Assembly: GCA_023014335.1 (NCBI GenBank)
Contig: JAECYW010000016.1
Location: 1,240,001 to 1,304,000 of the forward strand
From: Galerina marginata
Lineage: Eukaryota > Basidiomycota > Agaricomycetes > Agaricales > Galerinaceae
Reading direction: 5' to 3'
Length of the DNA: 64,000 nt
Shown here: one piece after another, positions 31,027 through 41,554 of the stretch
Layout: each line of letters starts with the position of its first letter
How positions within the stretch are numbered: position 1 is the first letter of the stretch
Notes under the pieces: model-generated
The model's database searches: none
The model's input: only the letters and a program-made list of their open reading frames with translations
Told to the model about the DNA's origin: nothing
Position numbers and translations under genes: made by a program

Positions 31027-34000
31027 TTAAGCACCAATATGAACAAACATGATCCATCGATATAAGGGCACGCCGTTTCTCCTCATTTCCCGAATTGCCA
31101 CACTGAGCGCCTCTGCTGAATCTCGAAAATCGGCCTTCCCCGCGTTTCGGAACATGTGTTTGTAAAATTCCTTTGAAATATTCGGCCCATCTTTATCGTT
31201 CATTTCCCATAACGTCCCGACAACGCTGCGGAAACCACAAGACTGGAGAGCTGCTGCGAGATGAATGGTTTCATTTGGTGTGACGAGATCGCCAGCCGCG
31301 CTATGACATGCTGATAAAAATGCCAATTCGGCATTTGGCAGTCGAGCCTGCATCAAATCCAGTAAAGTGAGGCGGCTGCTGCCATGCAACTGAAATGATG
31401 CAAGGAAGGGTTGATCCTTGTCCCCAAGATGTCCATGACATGCAAAGTGAGCCCAGGAATGGTGTTGAAGAACTCGTAGCACTGTTTTACTAGTTGCCCG
31501 AGCACCACTAATGACATCCACTGAGTCGCCTAGTTGTTGAATAACACCAATTTCCTCCTCGATCTTTAAGAGGTCTTCCCCGGGTTGACCCACAACAACT
31601 AACTTTGGAGCGACTCTTTGAGAAATTGGATTAGATCTTGCTCTAAGTAAGGCAGAAAGCGTTGGTGTATAGGAAGAGATATAGAGGTCCGGGAGATTCC
31701 TTTCGTTGGGACGGTATGGGCCAGCAGCATGAAGCGGCAGACTGCACAGCTCAGATGTTGGACACCACCAGATCCGGCTCTTCTCCTGGACTCCCATCTT
31801 GTTAAGGCAACTAACCACAGGCAAAACAATGTCATTCCATAATTTGCGTAAAATCGGGACAAACTGTTTCGAAGAGGAGCCATGACGACCAATATTGCGA
31901 GCAAAACCAAGTTGCTCAATGAGTTGTTCGAGGTCCTCAGGGTGCACATTCGGAAGGGTTACGAGAGTCGGCGGGGTCTCAGAATGGAGTATCATGGCGT
32001 CGGAACGATATTCACTGATGTTAACGAGAATGATAGGGCCATGTGCGGCAGCCGTCTGGAGGGTAGCAAATGGAACAGTTTGTAAGAAATTGCGAAAACC
32101 CTCAACTTGCCTCACTCTCTCCACTACTTTCTCCCAGTCTTCTGACAAAATACGATGGTTCCGGAACTGAGCATCCAAAGATGCTGGAAGCACAGGGCCA
32201 CCACTATCCAATGACCCAGTGTTAGATGACAGCGCCAGCTGTTCAAGTCGCCAGCTTAAATTTTCAACCTGATCAGCAAGCTCACTGTTGACCTGGCGGA
32301 GCTGATCAAGTGGGCGTCTGTACCCTTCAATCTTCGACCACAGTATGGCTCGGCCCTGTTCGAGTAATTCCACGGCCACCACAAGATCTCCGGCGTCAAT
32401 TGCAGCAGAAGCAGCATCAGATGCCAGAGACTTGGGAATTTTAGCACCAGCGAGGAATTTGTGCTGTAATTGAACAGTAGGGCGTGAAATGAAGCAGCGA
32501 TCAAGAAGATGAAATGATACAACATAGGCACTTATGATGGATCTGTGGTGATAATGCCGTGAACTAACTGCCCAGTTAAGAGTGGCATGAAGCCGATCCC
32601 ATGAGCTCGAGGACAAATTATGTGCTGCCTGTTCATATAAAGTGAATGACTCATCTAGATCTGCAATTCGGTCCAACTGATCAAACCGAGTTTGAAGCAA
32701 AATGGCGAGGTCATTGAGGGAATTGGAATGGTTTGGGTGGCCAGGAGGACGGAGAGCGAGTGCTTCGCGGTGGGATGTGATCGCGTCCTCGATATCCTCA
32801 ATTCCGCCTAACTGACGAAACCGAGCTGCAAGAGCATTGGCAAGCTTGTTGAGGGAAGCAGAACGATTTGGGTGGCCAGGAGGAAAGAGAGCGAATGCTT
32901 CGTGGTGGGATGTGATCGCGTCCTCGAGATCCTCCATTTGACCTAACTGACGAAACCGAGTTTCAAGAGCAACGGCGAGGTTGTGGAGGGAATCAGAACG
33001 ATTTGGGTGGCCAGGAGGACAGAGAGCGAGTGCTTCGCGGTGAGATGAGATCGTGTCCTCGAGATCCTTAATTCCGCCCAACTGACAAAACCGAGCTTCA
33101 AGAGCAATGGCGAGGTTGTTGAGGGAAATGGAACGATTTGGGTGGCCAGGAGGACAGAGAGCGAGTGCTTCGCGGAGGGATGTGACCGCGTTCTCAAGAT
33201 CCTCATTTCGGCCTAACTGACGAAACCGAGTTAGAAGAGCACTGGCAAGGTTGTTGAGGGAATCGGAATGACTTGGGTGGCCAGGAGGACGGAGAGCAAG
33301 TGCTTCACGGTCGGATGTGATTGCGTCCTCGAGGTCCTCAATTTGCCCTAACTGACGAAACCGAGTTTCAAGAGCATTTCCGAGGTCGTTGAGGGAATCA
33401 GAACGATTTGGGTGGCCAGGAGGACGGAGAGCAAGCGCTTCGCGGTGGAATGTGATCATGTCCTCGAGATCCTCAATTCGGCCTAGCTGACGAAACTGAG
33501 CTCTAAGAGCTCTGGCAAAGTTGTGGAGGGAATTGGAACGATCTGGGTGGCCAGGAGGACGGAGAGAGAGTGCTTCGCGGTGGGATGTGATCGCGTCCTC
33601 GAGATCCTCAATTTGGCCTAACTGACCAAACCGAGCTTCAAGAGCTATGGCGAGGTTGTTGAGGGAACTGGAACGATTTGAGTGGCCAGGAGGACGGAGA
33701 GCGAATGCTTCGCGGTGGGATGTGATCGCGTCCTCGAGATCCCCAATTTGGCCTAGCTGACGAAACCGAGCTTCAAGAGCAATGGCGAGGTTGTTGAGGG
33801 AACTGGAACGATTTGGGTGACCAGGAGGATAGAGAGTGAGTGCTTCGCGGTGGGATGTGATCGCGTCCTCGACATCCTCAATTCTGCCTAACTGATGAAA
33901 CCGAGCTGCAAGAGCATTGGCAAGGTTGTTGAGGGAATTGGGACGATTTGGGTGGCCAGGAGGACGGAGAGTGAGTGCTTCGCGGTGGGATGTGATCGCG

Positions 34001-34422
34001 TCCTCGACATCCTCAATTCTGCCTAACTGATGAAACCGAGCTGCAAGAGCATTGGCAAGGTTGTTGAGGGAATTGGGACGATTTGGGTGGCCAGGAGGAC
34101 GGAGAGCGAGTGCTTCGCGGTGGGATGTGATCGCGTCCTCGAGATCCTCAATTCGACCCAACTGACGAAACCGAGTTTCAAGAGCACTGGCGAGGTTGTT
34201 GAGGGAATCAGAATGATTTGGGTGGCCAGGAGGATTGAGGGCGAGTGCTTCGCGGTGGTAGAAGATCGCGTCCTCGAGATCCTCAATTTGGCCAAACTGT
34301 TCAAATCGAGTGTGAAGATCATAGCCAAGCTTTGCGAGGGAAAGCCAACGCTTCGGCTGGCCAGGAGGACAGAGATTGAGTATTACACGACGAGTTCTGA
34401 TTGTTTCGTCGAGTTTACTCAT
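31027..34422 (-). CDS. TPR-CHAT protease-like protein, copy B
   Basis: Paralogue of the gene at 21989-26059 inside the second duplication unit; 1131 residues from the ATG at 34422 (MSKLDETIR). It has 13 TPR-like units of 45 residues instead of 18. Two consecutive ones, marked by 'HPNRPNSLNNLANALAARF', are virtually identical to each other. The linker 'LLEQGRAILWSKIEGYR' and the CHAT domain are closely similar to copy A. The catalytic pair is kept: His996 in 'WAHFACHGH' and Cys1039 in 'AFLSACHS'. The frame is open for 66 more codons upstream, over the palindrome at 34587-34614; those residues diverge from copy A, so I prefer the shared ATG. Both copies look functional. The TPR part is the likely sensor or partner-binding surface. 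Confidence 0.9.
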   Translation of the reverse strand: MSKLDETIRTRRVILNLCPPGQPKRWLSLAKLGYDLHTRFEQFGQIEDLEDAIFYHREALALNPPGHPNHSDSLNNLASALETRFRQLGRIEDLEDAITSHREALALRPPGHPNRPNSLNNLANALAARFHQLGRIEDVEDAITSHREALTLRPPGHPNRPNSLNNLANALAARFHQLGRIEDVEDAITSHREALTLYPPGHPNRSSSLNNLAIALEARFRQLGQIGDLEDAITSHREAFALRPPGHSNRSSSLNNLAIALEARFGQLGQIEDLEDAITSHREALSLRPPGHPDRSNSLHNFARALRAQFRQLGRIEDLEDMITFHREALALRPPGHPNRSDSLNDLGNALETRFRQLGQIEDLEDAITSDREALALRPPGHPSHSDSLNNLASALLTRFRQLGRNEDLENAVTSLREALALCPPGHPNRSISLNNLAIALEARFCQLGGIKDLEDTISSHREALALCPPGHPNRSDSLHNLAVALETRFRQLGQMEDLEDAITSHHEAFALFPPGHPNRSASLNKLANALAARFRQLGGIEDIEDAITSHREALALRPPGHPNHSNSLNDLAILLQTRFDQLDRIADLDESFTLYEQAAHNLSSSSWDRLHATLNWAVSSRHYHHRSIISAYVVSFHLLDRCFISRPTVQLQHKFLAGAKIPKSLASDAASAAIDAGDLVVAVELLEQGRAILWSKIEGYRRPLDQLRQVNSELADQVENLSWRLEQLALSSNTGSLDSGGPVLPASLDAQFRNHRILSEDWEKVVERVRQVEGFRNFLQTVPFATLQTAAAHGPIILVNISEYRSDAMILHSETPPTLVTLPNVHPEDLEQLIEQLGFARNIGRHGSSSKQFVPILRKLWNDIVLPVVSCLNKMGVQEKSRIWWCPTSELCSLPLHAAGPYRPNERNLPDLYISSYTPTLSALLRARSNPISQRVAPKLVVVGQPGEDLLKIEEEIGVIQQLGDSVDVISGARATSKTVLRVLQHHSWAHFACHGHLGDKDQPFLASFQLHGSSRLTLLDLMQARLPNAELAFLSACHSAAGDLVTPNETIHLAAALQSCGFRSVVGTLWEMNDKDGPNISKEFYKHMFRNAGKADFRDSAEALSVAIREMRRNGVPLYRWIMFVHIGA
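32614..34368 (-). repeat. 13-unit 135-bp coding repeat array (TPR units of copy B)
   Basis: Same 135-nt period as in copy A. Units 3 and 4 from the N-terminus are nearly identical, a sign of a recent unit duplication. Confidence 0.88.
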
Positions 34423-34586
34423 CTTGTCGAACTGACCTAGAATAGAGAACCACCCCACATCAGCGAACTCAGGCTTTGCACAGAATTGAGGGTTAGCAGA
34501 CCTTAATACTAGGTATTGAATGTCTCGATCCACAGTAAAGATGGAAAGAACAGCGACACTGATCACCCGAATCCTGTGACACATCT

Positions 34587-34614
34587 GGGTTCGGCGGCTT
34601 TCAGCCGGACCGAA
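34587..34614. promoter_or_regulatory. Palindrome upstream of CHAT gene B
   Basis: Same inverted repeat as at 26235-26262, about 165-192 nt upstream of the predicted start. It is unchanged although the bases around it have diverged. Confidence 0.5.
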
Positions 34615-35249
34615 CTGCAACTAGCTCATCGTAAACTTCGCCGACAACCCTCCCAAGAGACACGCAACAAACAGGCCAAGGAGATGATATATGTAAGCTA
34701 TTTATCTATGTACAGTTTATAAGGAATAAAAAGCATAATTTCAAGCTTTCTGCTCTCTACTTTCCGTCGTTTATCCAGCTCGTCCGCCTCTCCTCCCCTC
34801 CCGACCCCTGTATATGTGTATGTATACAATCTCTCTATAAAATATATACTGACCATTCCTCCACAACCCAGGGCATGTGGCAATCGGACTCATCGAGCGG
34901 TCCAAGGGCCATGTACTGAGGAACGACCATGTTCTCCTAAATGGCGATGATGTCGATTATCGGTAGTTGACCTGTGGTAGACAGTAGCCAGCGAGTTGTG
35001 AATATTGCTAAAAAATGAGGTAAAATGATGGCTTCGCTATGAGCCTTGGAAGTCCGGAATATCCACTGGAACACGCGGGGGCCAGTTACCCCAAAAAAGT
35101 ACACATGGACAATGAGCTCAAGCTCAAGAGCCCGCTCCCGCTGCCCCACCCTTCCTTGCAGCCAACAACCGCGCTGGCGCCCTCTCCACGCACACTCTTT
35201 ATTCCAGCCTCTTCCACGCCGCCGAGTCCTCAAAGGCAGAAGCAGACCA

Positions 35250-35690
35250 AAACTCAGATACGGGCAACACGCTCTCATACGACGCCCTCCTCACATGCCG
35301 GCCCACCCCCGACACAGATGCATACGCAGGCGCAGAGCTGGGCAGGAAGGCAACAACCACGTGTACGACGTCGACGGCGAGCCGTACGCTGTGCCAAGGG
35401 CGGATGGGGTGATGCCCACCCTATGCGGAGAGGAGAGCAAGCCCGAAGTTGCGGTGCGGATGTCGTAGACGACCGCCTCAGACCGTAAGGCCCGGCGGCC
35501 CTGCTCGATGAGCATGCCAAGCCTGCCGCCTATCCAATCCATCTAAAAGAAAGGGATGGATGATCAATACATGTTGAAAATGTCTTTTAGATGAACAAGC
35601 CCTACCTTATATTGCACCTCCGTCTGCTCCACACCTTCAACATCCACATCATCCCCCCTTCGCCCTCCCAAAATCAACTCGGGCGTCGTC
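35250..35690 (-). pseudogene. Counterpart of the unit A hypothetical fragment, frameshifted
   Basis: Carries 'VEGVEQTEVQYK', a GTAGGG..TAG intron (about 35543-35605) and 'MDWIGGRLGMLIEQGRRAL', matching 26840-27560. The region behind 'GTAYGSPSTSY' continues the unit A protein only in another frame ('FLPSSAPA', 'RRASYESVLPVS'). Roughly 100 bases present in unit A are missing. I therefore regard this copy as broken. Confidence 0.35.
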
Positions 35691-36547
35691 CTCGCCGATC
35701 TAACAACCCCTCCGCCTCCACTCCCTCCCGCACGTATCTCGCACGCGGCCTGCGCGTCGAACCTGTACTGGAATAATGGTGGTCGTGGCTATCCACAACG
35801 GCGTTTTCGAACTTGCCCCTTCTTGGCCTTGGCATTGCGCTGCGTACCGGATTGATTTCAGCGAGGTTGCACAGCGGTGATAGGTACGACAGGCAGCTGA
35901 TCGATGGTCTTCCCTACGCCGCGGTCGTATGGCGGTGGCGGCATTTGCTGGTTGACATCGAGTCAGTGATTCTCGCTTGGGTGGCCCGAAGCGAAACCGA
36001 TGCTCGTCTCCTCTACCCATGCTGAGCAGAATGTCTCGAGAACTAGCAGCAGCACACAACTCGGTGCTGCTGATGCTAGCGTGCTCGCCTTGCCTCCTAC
36101 ACTGGATCCGTGGAGCAGTAGCACTAGACTGCCTAGGCTGCTGCTTCACTTTGGCACCATCATGCGATATCAGCGCCGGCAGTAGGTTTTGTCACTGCTG
36201 GGGCCGCTCGTCGTTGTTTACGGTAGCGATGGTGGCCTGCTATTGCTGGTCGTCGTGGTCGTCGGTTCCGCTTCTCAGTGAGGAGGGGTGTCGAAATATG
36301 GCGTTGGATGGGGCACTGCTTAAGGGCCAGAGCAGCACTATGAGCAGCAGCATGAACAGGTGCTGTAGCTGGCTCTCTGCTTCAGCCCATTGCAGGTCCT
36401 AACAGCATTGCTACTGGTGGCGTCATTCGTCGTGTCAGAGGATCGGAGTGGGGGCAAGGCACTGTTGCAGGTCACCGTCGCTCGGGTTCGAGGCAGAAGG
36501 TGGCTGGGAGGATCCACTGGGGGAAGGGATGTATTTGCTCGATGTCT

Positions 36548-37330
36548 TGGGGATTCCAGCAATGGGAATGACTTTGTCGTGGCAGTGATAATCTAGGCAG
36601 GCCGTTATCGATGTAGAGGCTTTTGAATAAAGAAGTACTTACGCGTACGTCTTGTACTTCAGGTCTGGCGACTTTCCAGCTAGCATATAAGTCACGAAGT
36701 CCCGAAACGATTGCCAACGAGGGAGGGACCGCATCATTATCTCCTGTGCGATCTTTGTAGGGGGAACACTCTTCAAGACAGGCAGTTTATGACTAGAGCG
36801 ATCACATTCGTAGTTCTGAAATCGTCGAATCTGAAGCGCAGGTCAGGAACTGAAATATATGAAAAGAGACTACATACTTGATGCGTGGCCTTCCTGAGAC
36901 GACAACACGCCTGGTTTATCTGTGATGGAGCTACAGGAAAATGTTTATCGGACTGATAGAAACAGAAGGCTGTATACTCACCTGGATCCTGTGAACCCGA
37001 GTTCTTTCTACCCAACCAAATAAAAGACTTTGCCAATCGTCGTTTTGCCGTTGGTACGAGCGCGCGTGTCAACTGGAAGGATCACCACAGTGCTATGGAA
37101 TGACTGCAGCCTGCGATCTTCGTAGTACTGCTTTTGCTTGTTTTCGAGGAGCCGGAGCATCTGCAATGGCGAGGTCGGCTGTAGAATTCATAGTTCATCC
37201 AATGTCATTGGGTCCAACGGATCGCTCGCACGACGGAGGGTGTGACTGAAAATGGAGTTGGCCGACATAGTACGCCGCAGGGCATGCGCCCAGATCGAGA
37301 GCGTCGAAAGCGCGTAAGTAGTTTCGGTGA
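36548..37330 (-). pseudogene. Eroded F-box gene remnant (unit B)
   Basis: Same layout as the remnant at 28385-29075. 'IWAHALRRTMSANSIFSHTL' with 'DPLDPMTLDEL' is followed by 'DPGEYTAFCFYQSDKHF'. The latter resembles 'DPGEYMVFRPFIPD' of the intact gene at 46643-48638. In-frame stops and missing blocks show decay. It forms the downstream edge of the duplication. Confidence 0.65.
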
Positions 37331-37335
37331 AGAAC

Positions 37336-38380
37336 TTTCAACGGTGCCAGATTTAGGTTCAACAAAATTCCCACGAAGTAGGTCGGACTCGGGCAGCGCA
37401 GCATTACATGTGTAGGGCTTCGGGCGCGGTCACTGAACCCACAAAATTTCCTTACCTTCTCAAGTCAATGTCGGCCTCAAACGCTAGACAAACATGAGCG
37501 TTCCTAGGTATACCTGAGGAGCTTACATGCTCGAACTCGAAGTAAGGTCATAAGACACCACTGACGCTAACAGGCATCATGATAAAGCTATCCAGCAACC
37601 AGCACTGGGTTCATTCAACGCGTTGCAAGACGACACGCGCCATCGGTGCTGATGAAGAGCCCTGCTATCATAACAGCTCGACTTATACCGAGAGAAACTG
37701 CATTTAACATTTCTGTCAGCAGCGATACCGTTCAAACCGCGAGCTTGGAAGGGCATAAGTACTTGTTGAATAAGTTGAGGCGTTGATAGAAAACACTGGA
37801 GCGAGTCGATCTTGTCGAACAGTCGAACCGTCTTGAAGTTGAGATGGAGGTCGAGATCTGAAAGCTTGAAGGCCTGGATATTTTAGTCGATCGCACTAGA
37901 GTACAACATAACATTGCCGCATTAAGTCCATATAAAGATACAAGCACCTCCAAATCATACGGGAGGAGCCTATTGTGTAGCTTTTACACAGCGCAGCAAA
38001 AAGCAAAACACACAGCAAGGCGAAAGCGTCGTAAGGTCATACATACCGTATTGTACAGGTGTACAGGTGGGGTCCCTCATTAGGAGCGAGGTCAGGTCTC
38101 GATGCAAGGAAAGTGTGGGTAGTAGTGGGGTAGAAGGGGGCTCGCCGTCATGCAAAACGAGGGAGCCCATTAGGTGGTGTGGAAGAATATCGAGCTGCAG
38201 TATGAAGCAGCTGCCACTCCGGGTGGACTAGGGTAATCGGAGTCGGATAGTGGTGGGTTGGTTGGTAGTTAGGGTAACTGGGAGAAAATGTGGGTTCGTG
38301 GGTGACTGGGCATTAAATGAATAATCCATCCATAACGTCGAAAGGGTTCCTATCTGAGGTTCAGTGAAATGTTCTGACAT
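37336..38380. other. Intergenic region after the duplication
   Basis: No gene or known repeat recognised; only short scattered open frames on the minus strand. Confidence 0.5.
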
Positions 38381-40110
38381 TTACTGAAAAGGGATATACC
38401 TGTCAGGTTTCCGAGACATTCCGTAGTTTATGTGCTCGACCTGATTGCCTTCGCGAGTGATGACAATTTGCTTGAGAGAGTCAAGCTCATCGTACTTGTC
38501 GACACGATCCAATACGCGCAAACGAGGACAAATCTGGACGAGATCCATGATAGTTTCATGCATAGCTTGTCGATCATTCTTCACAGAGGACCATAGGCCA
38601 GGACCACGGAACACTTGCAGTTTAGAGAATCGGGGCAAGATATCGAGCCATTGTTCCTGAAGATTCGGAGGATCAACATAATATTACGATAGGTCATGAA
38701 GAAAAGTCGAACCTTAGATACACGAACCGGATGAGGGGCGTCCGTTGGCAAGTGGATAGCGGGTAAGGAGAGCCATTCGATATTGGGAAAAGATTTTGCG
38801 ATCTCATGAAGTGTAGATATATCGCCAAAGGTATGGAGCTTGAGCCTTCGCAGACTTTCCTTCTCTATACATTTTAGATCCAACAAGGTTTGAGCGTCCA
38901 TAGAGAGAACATCCAAATTCTCGATTTTCCGCTGAATCATCGGAGGCGCAGGGACGGGCTCATCTGGAACCGGAATAGTGGCTGCGACTGGTGTGGATGG
39001 GGGAGTCATCAAATTAAGAACACTTGCGCCGTAATCTGGGTCGTTTAGGGCCATGATAAATTGTCTGTTCGAGCGAAGAGACTTCAGATTGGGAAGGATG
39101 TCCGGCGGAATACAGGGCATTCCAACAGGCGACCAGTCCAGGACCTCGATCGAAGGATGATTCTGGAGGAAAAGGGAGCGAGAACGGTCAATTCCCATAG
39201 AAGCCGACCCAGCCTGCAACACCAGCTTGAGGTGCTTCAGCTTTGGCAGACGGCAATCTGCGAGGTGGTGGAATTCGAGGGGCACTTCCAAATACTACCC
39301 GTAATGAGTCAGATAAACGTCATAGAAAAACGTGCTGTTTAGGCCACACACATACCTCGAGGTTCGGGGACTTTGCCAGGAGGTTGCAGATGTGCTTTGA
39401 ATTACCGATTTTGGCCCAAGTGTCGCCAGCAAGTGACAGTGATCGTAAATTTGCTAACTTCCATACCTGTTATTTTTGGGTTAATACACGAAGGATCGTT
39501 ATCGGCGGTTCAACATTACCGGGTACATGGAGCTATGGGGGTCGATATGGGAGTGCAGCGCATGCATAGCGAACTTGCCATTAAGGCTGACATGTTCTAG
39601 CATTGGCCGCTGGTACACAGCCGTCAAAATGACGTTCTCGTGATTGGGGTGGGATGTCGGTCGTTGCTGTCCTGGGACGTCCTTCCACGACCACGTAAAG
39701 ACCCGCAGGCGGCGCATATGGCCGAGCGCCTGGCAGATATTGCGTATCCTGACGCTTTCTTCTGAGCTTTCAATGGTCCTGTCGAGTTGATTGTCAATGA
39801 GGGTGGTGGGATAGTGATCGGCGGCCCATAAGTTAGTCCGTTCACAGATATGGACCTCCCGGATATTTCGAGCCAGATCTGCCCGACGAGCGAGGTGTGC
39901 CCACATATCCGGTGAGGGACGTCGAACTCGCAGTATCCGGTACTGCGTGTGGTGGGGAATAACGAGGGCGGCGCATACCCGCGAGCTCAGGGCGAATGCA
40001 ACCAAGTCGCTGTGTTGATCGAGCTCAGAAACGATCTCTTCGAGAATTTCGTCTGGCAAACGGAGGAGAAGCGGCATCTTGGTACTCTGTTTCAGCCAAA
40101 AATGGGGCAT
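38381..40110 (-). CDS. F-box / leucine-rich-repeat-like protein
   Basis: Four exons (40110-39520, 39466-39356, 39294-38713, 38656-38381), all joined in phase 0, give 519 residues; a start at 40077 would give 508. The N-terminus 'LRLPDEILEEIVSELDQHSD' then 'VAFALSSRVCAALVIP' is an F-box, the Skp1-binding motif of SCF ubiquitin ligases. Leu-rich stretches follow: 'LANLRSLSLAGDTWAKIG', 'LPKLKHLKLVLQAG', 'HPSIEVLDWSPVG', 'ENLDVLSMDAQTLLDL', 'LRRLKLHTFGDISTLHEI', 'FPNIEWLSLPAIHLP' and 'FSKLQVFRGPGLW'. They are spaced as irregular LRRs that would hold the substrate. Basidiomycetes have hundreds of such proteins; the target is unknown. A Pro-rich loop ('PDEPVPAPP') interrupts the repeats. Confidence 0.83.
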
Positions 40111-41380
40111 CTACAGGAAAAGAAAAGAGCTGAAGAAAGAAGAAAACGAAGGAGGCGTCTGTGAAGGGCGAAGCAGAACGACAGCAGAGGCAATGATATG
40201 GGAATAAGGTGGATTGCCTTTGTTTGGTCCTGAGGGCAACGGCACGAGATTCTTGTCCCATTTCGGTAACTTGCACAATGTCCTCTCAGAGATCACCTTG
40301 ACCGTGGAAGCGCACTCGAATGCCTTGGAAACGAAGAAAGGGAAGTTGCGCCAATGCAGGACTTACAATGTCGGCGTTGGAGACATTGTTTTGCATACAA
40401 GGAAACCAAGCGCCTGGATACCTTGAGGGAATACAAGGTCGACTTTGGGGCATTCGGAGACTCGATTTCAACAACCCGGGTATATGCAAAACCTGTCTTG
40501 TTTTGCTCTTGTTAGCTTTTTGCTCCAGGGGTCGCGGTGGATAATAGGTTTCTGTCCTTTCCTCTCACAAGATCCGCGACACAGGCAACAGGGCGGTAGA
40601 CGTTGAATCACAGCCTTCATTGAAGACAACACTCGAATTTCGAAAGGCGTTTTGGCTATATTGCGGCGGGCTGAAAATGTATTTTCAGTTCTCGTCTGAC
40701 AGTTGGCAACGTTCTCTCGTGGTTATGGACAGCTCCGAATCACTCATGGGGTTGGAGACTAGATATCGCGAAGGTGCTATGTCTCAAATTGCATCGCGGG
40801 ATGGACTCTAGGCTGCAATGGATAGCAGACTAAGAACCAAAGACGAACGATATGCGGGGAGTAGTAGTCATGCCCCGTAAGACGGCGGTCGGGCTGGAGA
40901 AAGAAAGGCAGTAGCACCAAGACATCCATACTAAGAGAACAATGCACAACTCACCATTTCTCATAATTCACAACAACGCGCGCACACGCGTCTGGAAACC
41001 CCGGAAAATAAAGTCACCCGCTGACAGCGCCAGATCACTTCCTGAAGTTGCTGCAGTCAAAGCCGTGAACGGTGTTCGATGATGTATCGTCAAATGAGAG
41101 GAGGCTCAGTGCTTTGAAGCAGGAGGGAAACAGGACCTGATGCGAAGGGCTGACGCGTGTATATATACATATGCTCTCGAATGACTGATGTGATGCCTTC
41201 GAGTCAAAAGCCCATTGTGCACTAGAACTTGTGAAATTATGAGTCTGCCGCGCTTTGCCACGTTCAGTTTCTATAAAAAGACCGATATGAGGTCGCTCCT
41301 TTTCGGGCTAATTAGAACAGCGCGGACCTTGCCGATCAATATCTTCCTGACGCGTTCGCACCACTGGAATTGATGTGAGT
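40111..41380. other. Intergenic region left of the Ngaro element
   Basis: No gene supported. A TATA-like 'CTATAAAAAG' at about 41272-41281 lies 100 bases before the element boundary and could be a promoter of a gene now cut off by the insertion. Confidence 0.4.
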
Positions 41381-41532
41381 TTGCAAGTTGTGCCATCAGG
41401 AGTTCACGAGTGAGGGCTCAACTAAGGCTGACTAAGCGGGAGAAGTTTAGAAATCGCGGAGGCGATTTTATGGGTTCGCATCTCTGACTCTCAACGTCAC
41501 CTTCGTTGCGAGCACTTCTTAATTATTTGCTA
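41381..41532 (+). repeat. Ngaro split direct repeat A1
   Basis: 152 bp, starting 'ttgcaagttgtgccatcag' and ending 'aattatttgcta'; identical to A2. Confidence 0.95.
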
Positions 41533-41554
41533 TTTATTGTTCTTCTCGCCTCTC

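Larger units (their letters stand above)
29098..37335. repeat. Segmental tandem duplication, unit B (about 8.2 kb)
   Basis: Second unit of the direct tandem duplication, with the same content and order as 20317-29085. It is shorter mainly because the CHAT gene has five fewer TPR units. It has gained an extra tandem copy of the hairpin-bearing 300-bp repeat. The stretch 29098-31026 has no supported gene; it is the 3' flank of the CHAT gene. Confidence 0.8.

Noticed and set aside
34423..34620. Extended N-terminus of CHAT copy B
   Set aside because: The extra residues start from TTG, run over the conserved palindrome and do not match copy A; the shared ATG at 34422 is preferred.
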